DNA from: RYN-230 sp963768945
GTDB taxonomy: Bacteria; Actinomycetota; Actinomycetes; Streptosporangiales; Streptosporangiaceae
Assembly (NCBI GenBank): GCA_963768945.1
Contig: CAVYJW010000001.1
Location: forward strand, 372,001 to 436,000
DNA: 64,000 bases
Direction of reading: 5' to 3'
Shown here: positions 26,577-35,408 of the stretch, in pieces
Position numbering within the stretch: the stretch's first letter is position 1
Layout: each line of letters opens with the position of its first letter
Notes under the pieces: model-generated
Seen by the model: only the letters and a program-made list of their open reading frames with translations
Told to the model about the DNA's origin: nothing
Databases searched by the model: none
Program-made: the position numbers and the translations under genes

Positions 26577-27292
26577 CCGACCTGGAAGAACGGTTCCAAC
26601 AAGCCGTGCAGGCATTCTGGGACGCCAGGGATCGACAGCAGCAAAAACAGATCGAGGCCGGGAAGATTGATGCAGGTACTCGTGGCGCGGTCACGGGCGG
26701 CACCCAGATGGGCGCCTTAGAAACCCTCCTCACTGATATCCTCCTCAACGCAGGCCTGTCGCAGGCCAACATCCGCGCACGCACCGCGCTTGCCCTTCCC
26801 GGCTACTATCGGCCGGAGAAGAAGTGGGATCTGCTGGTAGTCGCTGATGGCCAACTCCTGCTGGCAGTCGAGTTCAAGTCCCAGGTTGGTCCGAGCTTCG
26901 GCAACAACTACAACAACCGGACCGAGGAGGCCATTGGCAACGCCGAGGACATTTGGACCGCCTACCGAGAAGGGCGATTCGGCCAGCATCAAGCACCGTT
27001 CCTCGGTTACTTCTTTCTCCTCGAAGACTGTACACGGGTCCATGCTCCGATCGCCAACTCAGAGCCGTACTTCCAGGTTGACCCTGTATTTAAGCGTGCT
27101 TCATACGCGGAGCGGTATCAGATCCTGTGCCAGCGCCTCGTCCTGGAGCGCAAGTACACCGCCACCTGTCTGACGCTCGCCACTAAGGAAGCCCAGACCC
27201 GCGTAGGGTTTCCCGCAGATTCTCTCAACTTCCGGCACTTCGCCGCAGCGATCGACGCGCACGCAAGGGCCTTTGTGAACGCACGGGCTTAA
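26570..27292 (+). CDS. PaeR7I/XhoI-type restriction endonuclease
   Basis: A 240-residue type II endonuclease, close to the family length (R.PaeR7I is about 246). Characteristic blocks are GGTQMGALETLLTDIL (about 43-58), the PD-(D/E)xK core KKWDLLVVADGQLLLAVEFK with Asp, Glu and Lys in place, and SFGNNYNNRTEEAIGNAEDI. The family cuts CTCGAG. It overlaps the methyltransferase by 7 bases in an M-then-R order, giving protection first. No control protein is visible. Confidence 0.92.
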   Translation: MLTDLEERFQQAVQAFWDARDRQQQKQIEAGKIDAGTRGAVTGGTQMGALETLLTDILLNAGLSQANIRARTALALPGYYRPEKKWDLLVVADGQLLLAVEFKSQVGPSFGNNYNNRTEEAIGNAEDIWTAYREGRFGQHQAPFLGYFFLLEDCTRVHAPIANSEPYFQVDPVFKRASYAERYQILCQRLVLERKYTATCLTLATKEAQTRVGFPADSLNFRHFAAAIDAHARAFVNARA

Positions 27293-27319
27293 GGACGAGA
27301 ACATATGGTTTCCTACTCC

Positions 27320-27587
27320 GGTTGATCGCTCGCCCGGTTCGGATGGCTGTTCTGCGGCGGTCCGGGTGTCGAGCCGGCGTACGTTTCGGGAGACGTGGTG
27401 TCCTACGACGGCGACGTCGACGAAGCTGCGCTCCGGCGCCAGGTTGGCGGCCCGGAAGTCATGCAGGCCCATCAAGGAGGAACGTGATGTTCGCGGGTAT
27501 GGACTCATCTTCGAACATCTCCGCGCAGTAGCCGCTAGCCCGGATGCCACTGGGTTGCTGATAGCGCCCCTTATCGCGGAGATGTAA
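27320..27587 (+). pseudogene. C-terminal relic of an HTH-DUF5753 regulator
   Basis: The frame ending at 27587 reads VRGYGLIFEHLRAVAASPDATGLL in two pieces resembling the end of DUF5753, the effector domain of actinomycete XRE regulators (normally LMFDHLRAxALSPxES). A separate frame upstream gives SYDGDVDEAALRRQVGG. The HTH and most of the domain are missing. It sits directly before a DUF397 gene, its usual partner. Confidence 0.5.
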
Positions 27588-27602
27588 GCGAGAGAAGGTG
27601 CG

Positions 27603-27811
27603 GCATGGGCGGGGTTGGACATCAGGCTTGCCGAGTGGTCCAAGAGCAGCTATAGAAGCGCGAACGGCCAATGCATCCAGGTAGCCCGGAATCTCCCGCG
27701 CGTCGTGGCCTGCCGGACTCCAAGAACCCGGCTGGGCCAGAGCAGATCTTCTCACCCGCCAACTGGCGAACCTTCTCCAGCCGTGTAAGGGGAAGAGATT
27801 TCAGTCCGTAG
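27603..27811 (+). pseudogene. DUF397 gene broken by one-base changes
   Basis: LAEWSKSSYRSANGQCIQVA is a clear DUF397 start. The next piece, DSKNPAGPEQIFSPANWRTF, lies in another frame; a G is missing near 27715. A second one-base change in the GGGG run near 27617 is needed to join ATG 27605 to it. DUF397 proteins are small partners of DUF5753 regulators. Both members of the pair are damaged here. Confidence 0.65.
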
Positions 27812-27871
27812 ACGATTCGCCAAGCGCGACACCTCCATGAGTCGCCGAAATCGTCGGCCACGTGCCACCCG

Positions 27872-28174
27872 TCATCGTTCGGTTTCCTTGCGCATATCTT
27901 CCCGATGCATTCCCTCGGCTGCAGCCTCGGCAAGCAAGCGGTAATCGGCCGCGAAAGCTCGCCGCGATCGGTAGGCGGCAGCCACCTCATCGAACGATCC
28001 AGAAACCAAGGGTTCGGGATCTTCCTGAGCGGCCGCAGCGAATTCTAGATACGTCTGTGATTTGAGTCCACGCGTTCTTGGCCAGGATCGTTCACGGAAT
28101 CGCTGGGCCACTTCTTCTAGAGTGACAGTGCCATTTCGCAGTGCGGCGATCAGTTCGGCTACTTCACTGCTCAT
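27872..28174 (-). CDS. Conserved-looking 100-residue protein after the zeta-toxin gene
   Basis: ATG 28174 has GAGGAGCG 5 bases upstream. The protein starts with a helical, acidic region (MSSEVAELIAALRNGTVTLE), then a basic RFRERSWPRTRG, and ends with SGSFDEVAAAYRSRR and a long helix. No catalytic motif or membrane segment is seen. It is the third gene of the HerA-zeta operon. Similar proteins accompany zeta-like kinases in other actinomycetes as far as I recall, so it could be an antitoxin or accessory factor; this is inference. Confidence 0.6.
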   Translation of the reverse strand: MSSEVAELIAALRNGTVTLEEVAQRFRERSWPRTRGLKSQTYLEFAAAAQEDPEPLVSGSFDEVAAAYRSRRAFAADYRLLAEAAAEGMHREDMRKETER

Positions 28175-28217
28175 GAGTTCGCTCCTCGGCATCAACTTCT
28201 TGCCTGTTCGCTGCTTC

Positions 28218-29760
28218 TTGCTACTGGACGAGTTCCGCTGGGCGGCCATCCACGGAGTTGTCGTAGATGGACCAGTTGTTGAATCTATGCTTATCGGCAT
28301 TGAATGTCTCTCATGTTTTTGCTTCCCCATTCTGAGTCGGCTTGGCTCTCGATCACCTCTGGCGGGACATACCTCCCCCCAGCCATTCCCCGCCAGCCAC
28401 AGGTCGTGACCTTCTCGATGTCTTGACTCGATCCGCCTCAGGCTTGTCTCGACGGGGATGTCTACGAAGAGTCCGTCAACTCGAGTGTAGCCCGCCTTGC
28501 GCAGCTCATTGATTCGCTCTCTATGCTCTTTTCGCTAGACATTGTGATGTCCCAAATCAAGTTCTTGCCGTCTGCCTGAGCTGAAGGGCAAGTTGGCTGG
28601 CTAGATATGACGACTCTTCGTGTACTAGTTCGGAAGCTTCCATGGGGGAGAGGCCGTGTACCTCGGGGATCATTCCCCGACGCGCCATTTCTTCCTTTAG
28701 GTTGTCTGGATTGATCATTAGATACTGTGACAAATCAATGCCAGCGTACTGCGTTAGAATCGTGGTTTTGCCGGCGCCCCCCAATCCTCCGGCTATGATC
28801 GCTTTCGAATCACAAGGAACATCTGCTGCCTTCGCGTAGAGGTCTTCAAGGATGGCATCATGAAGATGTTCACGCTCCTCTAACCAGACCTCTCCTGCCC
28901 CGTTGATGGTATACATGAAATCCGTATTGAGGTTCTGCTCATACGCCTTACTTAGGCCGTCTCGGACCTCGGTAATGTGCTCTGCCCATTCCCTGTCGGT
29001 CAAACAGCGTGTTTGGTCGTCGATGCGCCTGCCGCCACCCGGCTCAGATGCTTCCCCATCCGCCGTAGCAGGGAACGACATATTCGGGTCGTCGGGCGTG
29101 GCTTCTGGGCCGGGCGCCTTGTCGGATTCCTGGGTTGGCTGGTGATCAGGCTGGTCGTCCGGGAGATCTTCGCTCAGGCGTTTCCTGTAGTCGGCGGCTG
29201 CGTCAGGCTTGATGCTTGCCTCGTCTGATGGCTCCTCCTGCCTTTCGTTGCCCTCGGGGCCATCTACCCGGCCGTCGTCGTGTCGAGATGGATCTTCGGT
29301 TTTGGAAGAATTGCCTTCGGAGGGCGGCGGTGCTTCCGCCTGATCCCTCGGGTTTGTCTTGTCCGCCAAGTCTCCCTTGTCCGCGGAGTCGGGGCTACGA
29401 TGCGGGGGTTGGTTGGGCGGGGGGATTTCGTCGGCGTGTTCTTGGCGGCTGCGGGGTTCGGCGGGGTCGGGGGTGTTGTCGGTGTGAGTGGGGGAGTCGG
29501 GTCGGGGCGAGTCCGGGAGTTGCTCGCGCTGCGGTTCCCGTTCCGGCTCCGTCTCCGGCTTGCGCTCGCGGTTCGCGTTCGCGCTCCGGTTTCCGGTCTC
29601 GCTCGGGTTCTGAACGGGGCTGGTGATCGGGGGGCACCTCGTGCTCTGGCTGCGACTCGGGTGAGGGCGGAGTTTCTGGTTGGGGGGTGTCCGTTAATCC
29701 GGTGGTGTCGGCGGCGGGGTGGGGGGCGTCCGCGTTGTCGGGGAGCCTGTCAACGTTCAT
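28218..29760 (-). pseudogene. Zeta-toxin family kinase gene with several frameshifts
   Basis: Zeta toxins phosphorylate UDP-N-acetylglucosamine. ATG 29760 (GGAAGGTGAGG upstream) starts a Pro/Glu/Arg-rich disordered region of about 200 codons, with one frame change between about 29500 and 29640. The kinase part then reads well: P-loop GGLGGAGKTT, NPDNLKEEM and HEESSYLASQLAL, but stops at 28557. Homology goes on in other frames: GKNLIWDITMSS, ERINELRKAGYTRVDGLFVD, GRYVPPEVIESQADSEWGS and IYDNSVDGRPAELVQ, ending near 28218. At least four one-base changes are needed within 350 bp. It starts 4 bases after the HerA-like gene. Confidence 0.8.
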
Positions 29761-29763
29761 GCC

Positions 29764-32700
29764 TCACCTTCCGACTCCAGAAGCGGTGATGCCCACGCCG
29801 CCCCGTAGATAGTCCAGCGGCCAGCGGCAGTCGTGAAGCTGGGTGAGTGCCTCGGACAGGCGCTGCTCCCAATCCTCGTCACCGGGTTTCGCGCCTACCG
29901 CCGTCTCCAGGGCGGCCGGCCGGATGGTCCCGAACGCGATCCGGCGCATGTCGGCCGGGTTCCGCTGGTCCGCGTCGTACCAGCGCTGAACCACGCCGAT
30001 CTGGCGGGCGCAGGTCTCGCCGGGGATGAGCCGCCCGCTGGCGGCTTCCCAGTCCGCCGTCTGCGGGTGCGGTCCGGATTCGGGGGATTTGCGGCCCAGG
30101 GTTTTCAGGTCGTCCAGGATCAGGGCCCAGCGGAAAGCCGGGGCCAGCCATTGCGGCTCGGGGAAGGCGCATTCACGTCCGCGGTCCGCGATCCACCGGC
30201 GCAGGGCTTCCGCCACGTGCGAGGCCAGTGCGTCCGGGCTGACCCGCGCCGCGAAGGTGCTGGCCCGCGCGGCGACTGCGGCGTCAACCGCGTGCGACAC
30301 GGCGCAGTCCCGGACGCGGGCGTCGGGCAGGGCGGCGATCCGGCCGGCCAGTTCGCTGCCGGGGACGGGGGCGGGCATCAGCCAGCCGGTCAGGTGCGCC
30401 AGCACCGCCACCTCCGCCCAGACGACGAGCCCCGGCTGGTCGGTGAGGACCCGCTGGGCGGCGCGCATGTGCCGCAGCGTGCAGGGGCTGGCCCCGCAAT
30501 CGCGTCCGCACGTGCCCGAGCGCGGCGACACGATGCCGGCCGGGGACGCCGTGACCGGGGCGGCGGCGGCTTCGCGGGCGGTGCCGTCGGGTATCGCGGC
30601 CAGGACCGGGTAATCCATGCCGTCGGTGAACACCGCGGCCTGGCCTGGGGGAAGCGTGACCAGGTACCTGGACTGGGCGTCCGTCATGTTCATCGTCGCC
30701 CCGACCGTCTCCCGGTCGTCGGCCGCCGGGAGACGGTGCACGATCTTGACGGCCGTATTCTTGACCGCGTCGGGGATGATCTTGGCGGGAATCTGCTCCG
30801 CGATGATCAGGCCCTCGCCGTAGGCGCGGATCTCCGCGAGCAGCCCGGCGAACATCTCCACCGCGTGCACGGTGGCCCCGGACCCGCCGCGGTGCTCCTC
30901 CGGCCGGCGCAGCAGCCGGTGGGCTTCCTCGAACACGGACAGATGCCGCAGCCCGGGGGCCGGGCCCGGACCGCTGCCGCGGGCCTGCATCCGCAGATGC
31001 TCGGCCAGCTGGATCAGCACCGTCCCCATCAGGAACGCCTTATCACGGTCGTCGCCGACGTCCTCGATCTCGAACACGACGTTGCGGGTCATCAGCTTCC
31101 CGAAGTCGATCGGGTGACCGCCCTCGAAGAACCGCCCGGTCGTGCCCAGCCGCAGGCTGGAGAGCCGGACCGTGATGAACCCGCGGACGTTGTCGGTGAT
31201 CTCGCGGCCGTAGCCGATCTCGGACACGATCCGCTCGGCGGCGGCCTGCAGATCACCCAGGGCCGGGTACCTGGGGAGGACCCCGGCTGTGGCCGGCTCG
31301 CCCAGCGCGAGGTCCCAGCCGGCCTCTTCATACACCCGGGTCACTGCGGCCGACAGCACCTGCGGGAACGGCTCGTCCGCCGCGAACGACGCCAGGAACA
31401 ACGCCCGGACCAGGTCGGCGTGGGTCTGCAGCGGGAAGCGCCGGCCCGCTGCATCGGCAGCCGGCGCGAGAGGGTTGATCCCGGCGGCGATCTGGTCCGC
31501 GTCACCGGGGCGGATGCGCACCACCCCGCCATCCGCTCCATTCAGCCGCACGCTCATCAGCCGGTACTCGGCCTTGGCCGGCTCGACGACCAGCCAGGGC
31601 AGGCCCGCGCCGGACGCCGCTTCCAGCAGGGCCCGCACGGTCTGCGACTTCCCCGCTCCCGTCGCGCCGCACACGAACACGTGCCGGTTCAGCGAGGCCG
31701 CAGGCACCGACAGGTTCCCCGCCGGGATGCCGTTGCGGTCCAGCACGGTGCCCAGATGCAGCGGGGACGCCGGGCCTTCCTGTCCCGGGGGAGGTTCCGG
31801 GGTCACGTCGAATTCTGGGCGCAGGGTCAGCCGCACACCGGGCACCTCGGCCTCGGGCACCCGTGCCAGGGTCCCCAGCAGCAGAGTGCTCCCGTGGAAG
31901 GGGAACGCCGCAATGGAGTCCGTCCGGGCTGGCGCGGGCACGCCGGGCTGGGCGCCGAGGAGCTCGCCGATAGGTTCCGTTGCGGAGATTGAAGGGGTGA
32001 GCATGTAGGGAAGGCCGCTGAGGTCCAGTGATGCGCAGAACAGGCCGGCGACGCGCGCCGCCGTTTCGGGTGTGGCCGCGCCGGCCAGCACGTGCAGCTG
32101 CCACAGGCCGCAGGACAGGGCCTGGCGCAATTCGGTGTGGCGCTGCTCGAGGCGGCGGGCCTGCACGGCCTTTTCGGGGTCCCGGTCGGCCATGGCCGCC
32201 GCTAACCGCTGCTTGCCGGCCACCTGGGCGGCGAGGTCCGTGATCTGCGCCGGGCCCAGCGGATCGGCGAGGATCAGCCAGCCGAAGGGCCCGTCCCAGG
32301 CCGCCAGCAGGCACTCTTCCAGCGACGCGCGCTCGGGCCGCAGGTCGCTGTCGTCACCGGCGAGAAGGCCATCGGCGATTCCGCCGATCCGGGTCCAGCA
32401 CGGGAGGGCGTTCATCGCGGCCGCCATGCCCCCTGCTGCGACCATCTGGCCGTGCGCGCCGGCCGGGAGGGCCAGCGAGACCCCGCCGGCCGGGAGGGCC
32501 AGCGAGACCCCGCCGGCCGGGGACGCTAAGCGGGCGGGATCGGGGGACGGCCGCACGCTGCCACGCAGGGCCGAGCCGGCGAGCAGTACCTCGACCGGGC
32601 CGCGCGCCACCGCCCGGACCCAGCCCAGGGCGATGGGGCCCGCGTCCGCGTGGTGGCTGATCCCGGCGTGGTAGGCGGAGGCCAGCGCGGCGACGCGTTG

Positions 32701-32826
32701 AGGGCGGCCGGTGTCGCCGTCCCCGGGGCCGCGCGGGTCCGCGGCGGTGCCGGCCAGGCGGCGGGGGATCTGGGTTACGCGGCAGGCGTCGAGGTCAGAC
32801 AGTCGCTGCCACGGCGTCCCCGTCAT
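29764..32826 (-). CDS. HerA/DUF87-type ATPase with large flanking domains
   Basis: About 1,020 residues from ATG 32826 (GGGGAGA upstream). The N-terminal 330 residues are unassigned. The DUF87 RecA-like core has Walker A CGATGAGKSQT near 385-395 and Walker B SVFEEAHRLL near 627, with the glutamate pair of HerA helicases; NPLAPA and IIAEQIPAKI fit the same family. The C-terminal third contains CGRDCGASPC, a possible metal site. HerA-type ATPases translocate DNA and recur in defence systems with nuclease or other effectors. Here the next gene is a zeta-type kinase. An internal 30-bp repeat duplicates GGVSLALPA. Confidence 0.82.
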   Translation of the reverse strand: MTGTPWQRLSDLDACRVTQIPRRLAGTAADPRGPGDGDTGRPQRVAALASAYHAGISHHADAGPIALGWVRAVARGPVEVLLAGSALRGSVRPSPDPARLASPAGGVSLALPAGGVSLALPAGAHGQMVAAGGMAAAMNALPCWTRIGGIADGLLAGDDSDLRPERASLEECLLAAWDGPFGWLILADPLGPAQITDLAAQVAGKQRLAAAMADRDPEKAVQARRLEQRHTELRQALSCGLWQLHVLAGAATPETAARVAGLFCASLDLSGLPYMLTPSISATEPIGELLGAQPGVPAPARTDSIAAFPFHGSTLLLGTLARVPEAEVPGVRLTLRPEFDVTPEPPPGQEGPASPLHLGTVLDRNGIPAGNLSVPAASLNRHVFVCGATGAGKSQTVRALLEAASGAGLPWLVVEPAKAEYRLMSVRLNGADGGVVRIRPGDADQIAAGINPLAPAADAAGRRFPLQTHADLVRALFLASFAADEPFPQVLSAAVTRVYEEAGWDLALGEPATAGVLPRYPALGDLQAAAERIVSEIGYGREITDNVRGFITVRLSSLRLGTTGRFFEGGHPIDFGKLMTRNVVFEIEDVGDDRDKAFLMGTVLIQLAEHLRMQARGSGPGPAPGLRHLSVFEEAHRLLRRPEEHRGGSGATVHAVEMFAGLLAEIRAYGEGLIIAEQIPAKIIPDAVKNTAVKIVHRLPAADDRETVGATMNMTDAQSRYLVTLPPGQAAVFTDGMDYPVLAAIPDGTAREAAAAPVTASPAGIVSPRSGTCGRDCGASPCTLRHMRAAQRVLTDQPGLVVWAEVAVLAHLTGWLMPAPVPGSELAGRIAALPDARVRDCAVSHAVDAAVAARASTFAARVSPDALASHVAEALRRWIADRGRECAFPEPQWLAPAFRWALILDDLKTLGRKSPESGPHPQTADWEAASGRLIPGETCARQIGVVQRWYDADQRNPADMRRIAFGTIRPAALETAVGAKPGDEDWEQRLSEALTQLHDCRWPLDYLRGGVGITASGVGR
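32457..32522. repeat. In-frame 30-bp repeat inside the HerA-like gene
   Basis: GCCGGCCGGGAGGGCCAGCG plus flanking bases occurs twice in tandem with a third partial copy, giving the protein repeat PAGGVSLALPAGGVSLALPA. Confidence 0.85.
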
Positions 32827-33007
32827 CGATCTCCCCAGGGTGCTCCGGCCGAGTGTGCTCGGCACCTTGAACCTCAGGGTAATCAGGTGGTGGACAATTT
32901 GCGTCCGGACGTTCCGGATTCGTGTCATTCCGATGACCGGGCGTGGCGGGGAGGGCGCGACGGGGTAGGGCGCGGAGAGCATTCTCGCCCGCACAAGTGG
33001 TGGTGGC

Positions 33008-34672
33008 CTACGGGGGGTCAGAACTGAACTGTTGATGGTTGCCCACCGGGTCGGCAGCAGGGTGGTCGCGGAGGGGGACCTTCCTCAGGGCGTCGAGGTA
33101 GGTCTCCGCCCAGTAGGCCACGTCGTGCTCCAGGACCCGGCGGCGCATCGACCGCATCCGGCGCCTCGCTTGCGCGGGGGAGATGGTCGCGGCCCGGACA
33201 ATGGCGTCCTTCAGCCCCTCGATGTCGTGCGGGTTGACGACGAACGCGCCACTCAGCTCGTCCGCGGCGCCGGTGAACTCGCTTAGCACCAGCGCCCCGG
33301 TGTCGTCGAACCGGCAGGCCACGTACTCCTTGGCGACCAGATTCATCCCATCCCGCAGCGGGGTCACCAGCATTACGTCAGCGGCCAGGTAGAGCGCAGC
33401 CATTTCTTCCCGCGGGTAAGACTGGTGCAGGTAGTGCACCGGCGCGACGCCCACCTCGCCGTGCTCCCCGTTGATCCGGCCGACCGTCACCTCGACGTCG
33501 TCCCTCAAACGGCGGTATTGCTCGACGCGCTCCCGGCTGGGGCTGGCCACCTGGACGAGCACGGCACCGGGCAGCCCGAGACGTCCCTCGTCGAGGACCT
33601 CGCCGTAGGCCTTGAGCCGGTGCAGGATGCCCTTGGTGTAGTCGAGCCGGTCGATGCCGAGCAGCACGATGTCCGGCTTGCCCAGCGCCTCGCGGAGCTC
33701 CTGGGCCCGGTCCTGGACATCGGGCCGCCGGGCGATCGCCTCAAAACCCCGCGTGTCGATCGAGATCGGGAATGCCGCGGCCCGCACGTCGCGTCCGCTC
33801 ACGAAGTCGTCCTCCGCGACGCGCTGGCGCCGGGTGGCACGCCCGAGGGTATCGCTGTGCGTGTCGTCGAACCCGGCATCCGGGACCCGGACCAGCGAAC
33901 CGCGGGTGGCCAGGCCCGCCGACCGGCGGCAGGCGCGCAAGAAGTTGGTGGCGTCGCTGTGGCGCTGGAACCCGAGCAGGTCGGCACCGAGCAGGCCGCG
34001 GACGATCTGCCGCCGCCAGGGCAGCTGGGCGAAGATCTCGTAGCCGGGGAAAGGGATGTGGGTGAAGTGGCCGATGCGCACGTCAGACCGAAGCGCGCGC
34101 ACCATCCCGGGCACGAGCTGGAGCTGGTAGTCGTGCACCCACACGGTCGCGCCGTGGGCGGCCTGGGCGGCGACCACCTCGGCGTACCGCCGGTTCACCC
34201 GCACGTAGGCGTCCCACCAGGGACGGTGGAACTTGGGCTGGGCGATCACGTCGTGATAGAGGGGCCACAGGGTGGCGTTGCAGAACCCCTCGTAGTAGTC
34301 GGCGACCTCCTCTTCCGACAGTCCCACGCTGACCAGGTGCATCCCGTTCGTGTCGAACGGTTCCGGCGCTTCGCCCGCCGAGCCTGGCCAGCCCACCCAG
34401 GCTCCTTCGGCGGCACGCATCACCGGCTCGAGCGCGGTCACCAAACCGCCGGGGCTGGGCCGCCATTCGATCTCGCCGTCGGGGCCCTCGGTCCGGTCCA
34501 CGGGCAGCCGGCTGGCTGCCACCACGAAGTTGTAATCGCCGTATGGAGCCGTGATTTCATCCTCCCTGCGGCCGGGCCCGTGCCGATCCGACCGTGCTGG
34601 GCCCAGCGGAGCTGGACCCGCCCGTGCTATCCCGCTCGTGCTGTCCTGACCTGGCGAGGGCGGTCCGGGCAC
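33008..34672 (-). CDS. otsA: Trehalose-6-phosphate synthase (GT20)
   Basis: Retaining glycosyltransferase joining UDP/GDP-glucose to glucose-6-phosphate, first step of trehalose synthesis. The conserved protein begins at about residue 42 with YGDYNFVVAASRLPVD; later blocks are VWVHDYQLQLVPGM, LLGIDRLDYTKGI (acceptor site) and VTPLRDGMNLVAKEYVA (donor site). The open frame reaches GTG 34672, but no ribosome site lies there. A perfect GGGAGG sits 5 bases before an ATC codon at 34555, right where homology starts, so an unusual ATC start is possible. No phosphatase gene is adjacent. Confidence 0.93.
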   Translation of the reverse strand: MPGPPSPGQDSTSGIARAGPAPLGPARSDRHGPGRREDEITAPYGDYNFVVAASRLPVDRTEGPDGEIEWRPSPGGLVTALEPVMRAAEGAWVGWPGSAGEAPEPFDTNGMHLVSVGLSEEEVADYYEGFCNATLWPLYHDVIAQPKFHRPWWDAYVRVNRRYAEVVAAQAAHGATVWVHDYQLQLVPGMVRALRSDVRIGHFTHIPFPGYEIFAQLPWRRQIVRGLLGADLLGFQRHSDATNFLRACRRSAGLATRGSLVRVPDAGFDDTHSDTLGRATRRQRVAEDDFVSGRDVRAAAFPISIDTRGFEAIARRPDVQDRAQELREALGKPDIVLLGIDRLDYTKGILHRLKAYGEVLDEGRLGLPGAVLVQVASPSRERVEQYRRLRDDVEVTVGRINGEHGEVGVAPVHYLHQSYPREEMAALYLAADVMLVTPLRDGMNLVAKEYVACRFDDTGALVLSEFTGAADELSGAFVVNPHDIEGLKDAIVRAATISPAQARRRMRSMRRRVLEHDVAYWAETYLDALRKVPLRDHPAADPVGNHQQFSSDPP

Positions 34673-34875
34673 GGCGGGCGATCATCACGCCAGCAGTTCC
34701 CCCGGCTGGCGGCACGAAACAAGCCTATCTGGTGTCTGACCGTTGGGTTTGGCGCAGGAGCCCATTCGGGGCCGTCACGGCTGCCGCTAGTCACGGCGAA
34801 CCCGGCTCAGGAGTGCAGGCCGGCCCCACAAGCCTGGCGGCGCCCCATGCGGCGCTGCATGGAGCACCGTGCACC

Positions 34876-35319
34876 TCAGCGGGGCAGGCTGCTGATGCCC
34901 TCGCGGACGCGTTCCGCCGTGGCGTCGAGTTCCTCGCGCCCGGGAGTGCGCGGCCTGGCTTTGAGCCGGAACCCGTCGCCGGGCGTGCGCGGGATCACGT
35001 GCAGGTGCACGTGGAAGACCTCCTGGCCCGCGGCCACGCCGTCGGCGAGGAAGAAGTTCACGCCCTCGCAGGGCACCGCGCTGTTCCGCAGCGCCCGGGC
35101 CAGCTGGTGGGCCACCGCGAACACGCGCGTCCCCAGGTCCTCATCGAGGTCCTCCAGGCTGGCGGCATGCGGCCGGGGCACGACCAGCAGGTGCCCGAGA
35201 GTCAGCGGCCGCACATCCATGAACGCGACCACGTGATCGTCCTCGTAAACCCGGCTCGCTGTCAGCTCCCCGGCGATGATGCCGCAGAACGGGCACGCCG
35301 GGGCGGGGGTGAAGGTCAT
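34876..35319 (-). CDS. HIT-family nucleotide hydrolase/transferase
   Basis: A 147-residue histidine-triad protein; HVHLHVIPR (about 103-111) is the catalytic triad and CPFCGIIAGE (9-18) holds the N-terminal Zn-type Cys pair common in this branch. It acts on nucleotide phosphoramidates or dinucleoside polyphosphates. ATG 35319 is well supported by homology. Its promoter region is occupied by three 24-bp repeats that end at the neighbouring methyltransferase stop. Confidence 0.9.
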   Translation of the reverse strand: MTFTPAPACPFCGIIAGELTASRVYEDDHVVAFMDVRPLTLGHLLVVPRPHAASLEDLDEDLGTRVFAVAHQLARALRNSAVPCEGVNFFLADGVAAGQEVFHVHLHVIPRTPGDGFRLKARPRTPGREELDATAERVREGISSLPR

Positions 35320-35335
35320 GCCGATATTGTGCCGG

Positions 35336-35408
35336 ACCAGCGGCGTGAGTCACGGCAGGACCAGCGGCGTCAGTCACGGCAGGACCAGCGGCGTGAGTTA
35401 CGGCAGGG
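35336..35408. repeat. Three 24-bp tandem repeats spanning the DUF574 stop codon
   Basis: Unit ACCAGCGGCGTGAGTCACGG plus CAGG. The third copy carries TTA at 35398, the methyltransferase stop; the other two carry TCA at the same place, also a stop on the minus strand. Confidence 0.88.

Noticed and set aside
24840..32826. Island bounded by an integrase, tRNA attachment site or IS element
   Set aside because: No integrase, transposase, tRNA gene or matching direct repeats were found at either side.
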